From positions 1-45,762 of the forward strand of contig CAIYDY010000065.1 of the NCBI GenBank assembly GCA_903925015.1: a stretch of 45,762 nucleotides of DNA, read 5' to 3'. Numbering within the stretch: the first letter of the stretch is position 1; each line of letters begins with the position of its first letter. Source of the DNA: an uncultured Acidobacteriia bacterium (GTDB lineage Bacteria; Acidobacteriota; Terriglobia; Bryobacterales; Bryobacteraceae). Of this stretch, positions 42,648 through 45,762 are shown in pieces. The notes under the pieces are model-generated. The model had not been told where the DNA came from. It was given only the letters and a program-made list of their open reading frames with translations, and ran no database searches. Made by a program: the position numbers and the translations under genes.

Positions 42648-43050
42648 CTACCAGATGGTTTCGACATTGGACGCCCGTATCCTGCCGTCACGGGTGACGA
42701 GCGGGAAGCCGAGAACGAGGGCCGTGGCGGCGATGACGCGGTCGGGGAGGTCGGGGACGGCGGTGCGGGCGATCTCCTTCAGGCGGAAGGCGATGTCGAC
42801 CGTGAGTGGTGCGACGCGAAAGGCGGACTGCGGGGCGCTCAGGGCGAAATCCAGCCGAACCATCGACAGTGGCTCTATCCTACCCTTCTCCAATCAAGTA
42901 CGTGGCTTCGGCGATGCATATAGTCGGGATGAAGATGGGGCGACCGGAAGCCGTTGCTTGGTCCAAAGCTTGAGAGGCTCGCGGAGAAAGCCTCGGATCG
43001 TCGGCCAAGTACCACAGAACCGCGTGGGTATCGACGACCAAGCCGGTCAC
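42648..43050 (-). pseudogene. vapC: VapC-type PIN-domain toxin, broken by one extra base
   Basis: A PIN-domain ribonuclease of the VapC family in two frames. The first half gives VVDTHAVLWYLADDP and IAEATYL, then ends at TAG soon after. The second half, shifted by one base, gives EKGRIEP, then DLPDRVIAATALVLGFPL and VTRDGRI. Removing one G of the GG pair at 42890-42891 restores a single 133-codon frame with all four PIN acids (D7, E48, D103, D121). The span of 403 bases is exactly one more than 134 codons. GTG start overlaps the antitoxin stop. Likely an inactivated toxin, or a sequencing error, or a phase-variable site; the sequence alone cannot say. Confidence 0.82.
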
Positions 43051-43280
43051 TTGAAGAACTCTTCGCGGGGAAAGTTGCCCCACATCTCCTTGCGGGCTTC
43101 GGCGATATCCTCCTCGGAGATCGAGATGCCCAAGTCTTTCCAGAGACCTCGCATGTTCGTCAACGGCCTGCGTGGCTTGGAGGCGAGGAAGTCGGCGAAG
43201 TCGACCACCTCCTGCTGCTTGTCGAGAGGCAGTTCACGGAGTTTCGCGACCAAGGATTCTTCCAGTGTGGAAACGACCAT
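43047..43280 (-). CDS. vapB: VapB-like antitoxin (DUF2281 type)
   Basis: A 77-residue protein directly upstream of the PIN-domain toxin, overlapping its start by four bases. It begins MVVSTLEESLVAKLRELPLD and contains the helical QEVVDFADFLASKPR segment seen in DUF2281-type antitoxins, with an acidic/aromatic C-terminus (KEMWGNFPREEFFK) that would sit on the toxin. It presumably neutralises the PIN toxin and may repress its own promoter. With the toxin frameshifted, the antitoxin stays intact, which is the safe outcome for the cell. Confidence 0.82.
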   Translation of the reverse strand: MVVSTLEESLVAKLRELPLDKQQEVVDFADFLASKPRRPLTNMRGLWKDLGISISEEDIAEARKEMWGNFPREEFFK

Positions 43281-43384
43281 ACAGGTAGTGTAGCGCGGAA
43301 AACGGCCCTTGCCTTGCATCACCCGCGGGCGGGGTGACGTCCGGCGTGGGGGATAATCAAGGTTCGCGCCAGAAGGTCCAGTCG

Positions 43385-44509
43385 ATGGAAAGCCCCCAGG
43401 AGATTTTGCCACTTGTCCGGCCTTCCGGACCGCCTCTCTACTACAGTCGGGAGAGCTTTGCGGAGATTCCTCTGCCGGGCCGGATGGCAGATTACCCGGA
43501 ACTGCGGTACATGGGCTCCAAACACAGGCTCCTGCCGTGGATCCACGGAGTGCTGCGAACGTTGGATTTCGAGACGGCGGCGGACCCTTTCGTCGGGAGT
43601 GGTTGCGTGGCCTATCTGTTGAAAGCCATGGGCAAGCAGGTAGCTGCATCCGATTTCCTCAATTTCCCGGCGGTGATCGCCGAGGCGACGGTTGCCAACA
43701 GCAGTTGGCGGCTTGACGAAGCGGCGGTGCAAACCCTGCTGCGGCAACGACCGGGCGGGCCAACCTTCATTGAGGATACGTTCGGCGGGATTTTCTACGG
43801 GCTGGACGACCTGCGGTTCCTGGACCGGGTTTCGGGCAATCTCCACGAACTGGACCACGAGCACCAGCGGGCGCTGGCCAAGGCCGCACTGATCCGGTCG
43901 TGCCTCAAGAAGCAGCCCCGCGGCGTGTTTACCGTGTCCGGGGATCTGTCCCACTATGACGACGGGCGGCGCGATCTGCGATTGACGCTTGAGGAACATT
44001 TCCGAGAACAGATCCAAGCGTTCAACCGTGTGGTTTTCGACAACGGCAAGAACAGCACGGCAAAGAGGGCGGATGTGTTTGGAACCGTTCCGGACGGGGC
44101 CGCGGCGGAGGTTGATCTGGTGTATCTGGACCCGCCGTACGTGCCCCGCGCCGACGACAACTGCTACATGAAGCGGTACCACTTTCTGGAAGGGCTCTCC
44201 TGCTACTGGAAGGACCGTCGGATCATGGAGACAACCAAGGTCAAGAAGATTGAGAAGCCGTTTACGCCGTTCAGCTACCGCAAGACGGCAGTAGCGGCGT
44301 TCGACCAACTCTTCCGCAGGTATCGCAATAGCATCATTGTTCTTTCGTACAGCTCGAATGGATTCCCTGACCGGGAGGAACTAGAAATCCTGCTGCGCCG
44401 GTACAAATCGACGGTGACTGCATATGAAAAGCCACACCGGTACCACTTTGGAACCCATACAGGGGTTGCGAGGGCATCGGTCGATGAGTATCTGATCGTG
44501 GGCAGCTAG
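43385..44509 (+). CDS. D12-class N6-adenine DNA methyltransferase (type II R-M)
   Basis: A 374-residue methyltransferase. The AdoMet segment RYMGSKHRLLPWI (41-53) and motif I DPFVGSGCVAYLL (67-79) precede the catalytic motif IV LDPPY (248-252), the order of Dam/EcoRV/DpnII-type alpha-class enzymes. The target-recognition part lies between motif I and DPPY (about 100-240). It methylates adenine at an unknown site to protect against the nuclease gene 23 bases downstream. AAGG sits eight bases before the chosen ATG; a GTG 17 codons upstream is possible. The pair lies between a toxin-antitoxin locus and mutS, an accessory-island look. Confidence 0.9.
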   Translation: MESPQEILPLVRPSGPPLYYSRESFAEIPLPGRMADYPELRYMGSKHRLLPWIHGVLRTLDFETAADPFVGSGCVAYLLKAMGKQVAASDFLNFPAVIAEATVANSSWRLDEAAVQTLLRQRPGGPTFIEDTFGGIFYGLDDLRFLDRVSGNLHELDHEHQRALAKAALIRSCLKKQPRGVFTVSGDLSHYDDGRRDLRLTLEEHFREQIQAFNRVVFDNGKNSTAKRADVFGTVPDGAAAEVDLVYLDPPYVPRADDNCYMKRYHFLEGLSCYWKDRRIMETTKVKKIEKPFTPFSYRKTAVAAFDQLFRRYRNSIIVLSYSSNGFPDREELEILLRRYKSTVTAYEKPHRYHFGTHTGVARASVDEYLIVGS

Positions 44510-44532
44510 CCGGGAGGAGGGGCGGAGGATCC

Positions 44533-45369
44533 ATGCAGATCGTCGAGCAGAAACTGGAGGACATTGCCGGAGCGCTGAGCACGCTTGAGGCCCCATGGCA
44601 GGACGAGCATGCAGTCGAGGTGATCACGCGGATTTGTGCCGTTCCAGCCAAGCTCGAATACTCGGACGAGGATGTTGCGGCGCTGTTCGAAGGGAATTTC
44701 AGGGCGGGCTTTACGATTGCCCAGTTGTTTCTCGGAATCTCCAAGGATGAATTGCAGGACAGGCTGGGAGCCATCCTTGGCCCGGGCCGTATTGGATCAA
44801 AAAGCTTTCAGGCGAACCCAGCCGAGTTCATCGCGGCACTGGGCGAGTTGGAATTGCCAGCCGCCATGGCGGCTGCGGTAAATTTCAGACCGGCGTGGAG
44901 CGATATTTTGGTTGAGCGGTTACGGAGCGGCCGGGGCAAGGCGATCCAGGGTCAAAAACGGGGTCGCGGGTTGGAGGATTTTACAGAGGCCTTGGTTCGA
45001 GGCGTGTTTGGCGACAAGTTCGAATCCCGCTGCCAATTTACCGGGCTTGGGAACGCCACCGAGAAGTGCGATTTCGCGATTCCCGACCGCCATAAGCCCC
45101 TGATTTTGATCGAAGCGAAGGGCTACGGGGCGACGGGGTCGAAAATGACCGATGTCGTCGGGGATGCCAACAAGATCATCCGGGTAAAGCGGCCCGACAT
45201 TCCATTCATTTTGGTGACGGACGGCATCACGTGGATGCGGCGCATGAGCGACTTGAAGAAGCTGGTCAAGTTGCAGAACGAAGGCAGCATCATGCGGATC
45301 TATACGACGAAGATGGCCGGACAGTTTGAATCCGACCTGCTGCAATTGAAACGGGAATACGGAATTTAG
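44533..45369 (+). CDS. Type II restriction endonuclease, PD-(D/E)XK-like
   Basis: A 278-residue protein directly after the methyltransferase with a strong GGAGG site. The likely catalytic core is CD180FAIPD with ILIE194AK196GYG, a PD-(D/E)XK pattern, followed by [14 protein letters not shown] and [19 protein letters not shown]. The N-terminal 130 residues are helical and may bind DNA. Position next to a methyltransferase and the motif support a restriction nuclease, but I do not recognise its specificity or a named relative. The two genes are probably co-transcribed. The nuclease following its methylase is the order that lets protection come first. Confidence 0.8.
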   Translation: MQIVEQKLEDIAGALSTLEAPWQDEHAVEVITRICAVPAKLEYSDEDVAALFEGNFRAGFTIAQLFLGISKDELQDRLGAILGPGRIGSKSFQANPAEFIAALGELELPAAMAAAVNFRPAWSDILVERLRSGRGKAIQGQKRGRGLEDFTEALVRGVFGDKFESRCQFTGLGNATEKCDFAIPDRHKPLILIEAKGYGATGSKMTDVVGDANKIIRVKRPDIPFILVTDGITWMRRMSDLKKLVKLQNEGSIMRIYTTKMAGQFESDLLQLKREYGI

Positions 45370-45412
45370 ACAATCCAATAGCGCTCAACTGTTACGATGG
45401 CCGGTGTTACCC

Positions 45413-45762
45413 ATGACGCCCGTTCAAGACCAAGCCCTGACTCCCGTGATGCGCCAGTACAACGCCGCCAAGGAGCAGGTGCCGGGGGCGCTGCTGATGT
45501 TCCGGCTGGGTGACTTCTACGAACTCTTCTTCGAGGACGCCATAACGGCTGCCCGTGAACTGGAAATCACGCTCACCGCCCGCAACAAGGACAAGGGCAC
45601 GCCGGTTCCGATGTGCGGGGTTCCGTACCACTCGTCGGAAGGCTATGTCGCCCGGCTCATCGGCAAGGGCTACCGGGTGGCCATTTGCGAACAAATGGAG
45701 GAGGCCGGACCCGGAAAAAAGCTCGTCCGGCGCGAAGTCACGCGGATCTTCACCCCCGGCAC
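45413..45762 (+). CDS. mutS: MutS, DNA mismatch recognition protein (5' end only)
   Basis: The first 116 residues are visible; the gene continues past the right edge. The N-terminal mismatch-binding domain is intact, with [17 protein letters not shown], containing the F-x-E motif (FYELF) that stacks on the mispaired base, and [16 protein letters not shown]. The start ATG begins [11 protein letters not shown]; an upstream ATG is out of frame. MutS scans newly made DNA for mismatches and recruits MutL. It follows the restriction endonuclease gene by 43 bases on the same strand, so read-through is possible. Confidence 0.97.
   Translation, partial: MTPVQDQALTPVMRQYNAAKEQVPGALLMFRLGDFYELFFEDAITAARELEITLTARNKDKGTPVPMCGVPYHSSEGYVARLIGKGYRVAICEQMEEAGPGKKLVRREVTRIFTPG

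Noticed and set aside
42600-45412. Insertion sequence or integrase around the toxin and restriction genes
   Set aside because: No transposase, integrase or terminal inverted repeat is visible; the island idea rests on gene type only.

Overview
The window is GC-rich bacterial chromosome, densely coding on both strands, with no gene-free stretch longer than about 275 bases. No rRNA, tRNA, CRISPR array or transposase was seen. The mix of genes fits an Acidobacteriota genome of the Solibacter/Bryobacter type: a molybdenum hydroxylase with a Tat signal, two sigma/anti-sigma modules, ABC-2 transporters in overlapping operons, M28 and M48 peptidases, a DUF4097 lipoprotein, DUF711, and a tiny basic protein. 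The taxonomic placement is inference from gene content only.

Layout. 1-3.1 kb: a two-subunit molybdenum hydroxylase (the large subunit runs off the left edge) divergent from an AraC-type regulator. 3.2-3.6 kb: a small exported protein behind a near-consensus promoter and an operator-like dyad. 3.7-9.7 kb: one minus-strand operon, uvrA - DHS-like protein - CPBP membrane protease - mtnA - TlpA-like redoxin, with start/stop overlaps at three of the four junctions. 9.8-12.7 kb: a zinc-ribbon protein, a KDG kinase, a family 5 uracil-DNA glycosylase and a BDH2-like short-chain dehydrogenase. 12.9-14.7 kb: a PBP-type transpeptidase and a degenerate receiver protein. 14.8-19.5 kb: an SGNH esterase divergent from an ABC ATPase/FtsX permease pair, the same arrangement as tesA/ybbA/ybbP. 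19.6-24.7 kb: an M48 peptidase, a 41-residue basic protein, a small Gly/Ala-rich protein, a GT-C-like membrane protein, DUF711 and an EF-hand protein. 24.9-29.6 kb: a ThDP enzyme divergent from a bifunctional beta-oxidation protein that is coupled to a thioredoxin-fold protein. 29.6-33.7 kb: a sigma factor, zinc anti-sigma factor and cytochrome P460 module, a LarA-like protein and a DUF4097 lipoprotein.

33.8-42.5 kb is the most system-like region. It holds a tightly overlapping minus-strand operon: an ECF sigma factor, an 834-residue zinc-finger/FecR membrane protein with a long extracytoplasmic tail, two ABC-2 ATPase-permease pairs, and an exported M28-family peptidase. It reads as an envelope-sensing circuit joined to two transporters and a secreted hydrolase.

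42.6-45.4 kb looks like an accessory patch inserted beside mutS. It has a VapBC-type toxin-antitoxin pair whose toxin carries a single-base frameshift, and a compact type II restriction-modification pair (D12-class adenine methyltransferase plus a PD-(D/E)XK nuclease). mutS begins just after it and runs off the right edge.

Recurring features are four-base start/stop overlaps inside operons, non-ATG starts (GTG, TTG), three divergent pairs whose start codons nearly touch, and perfect inverted repeats between converging genes.
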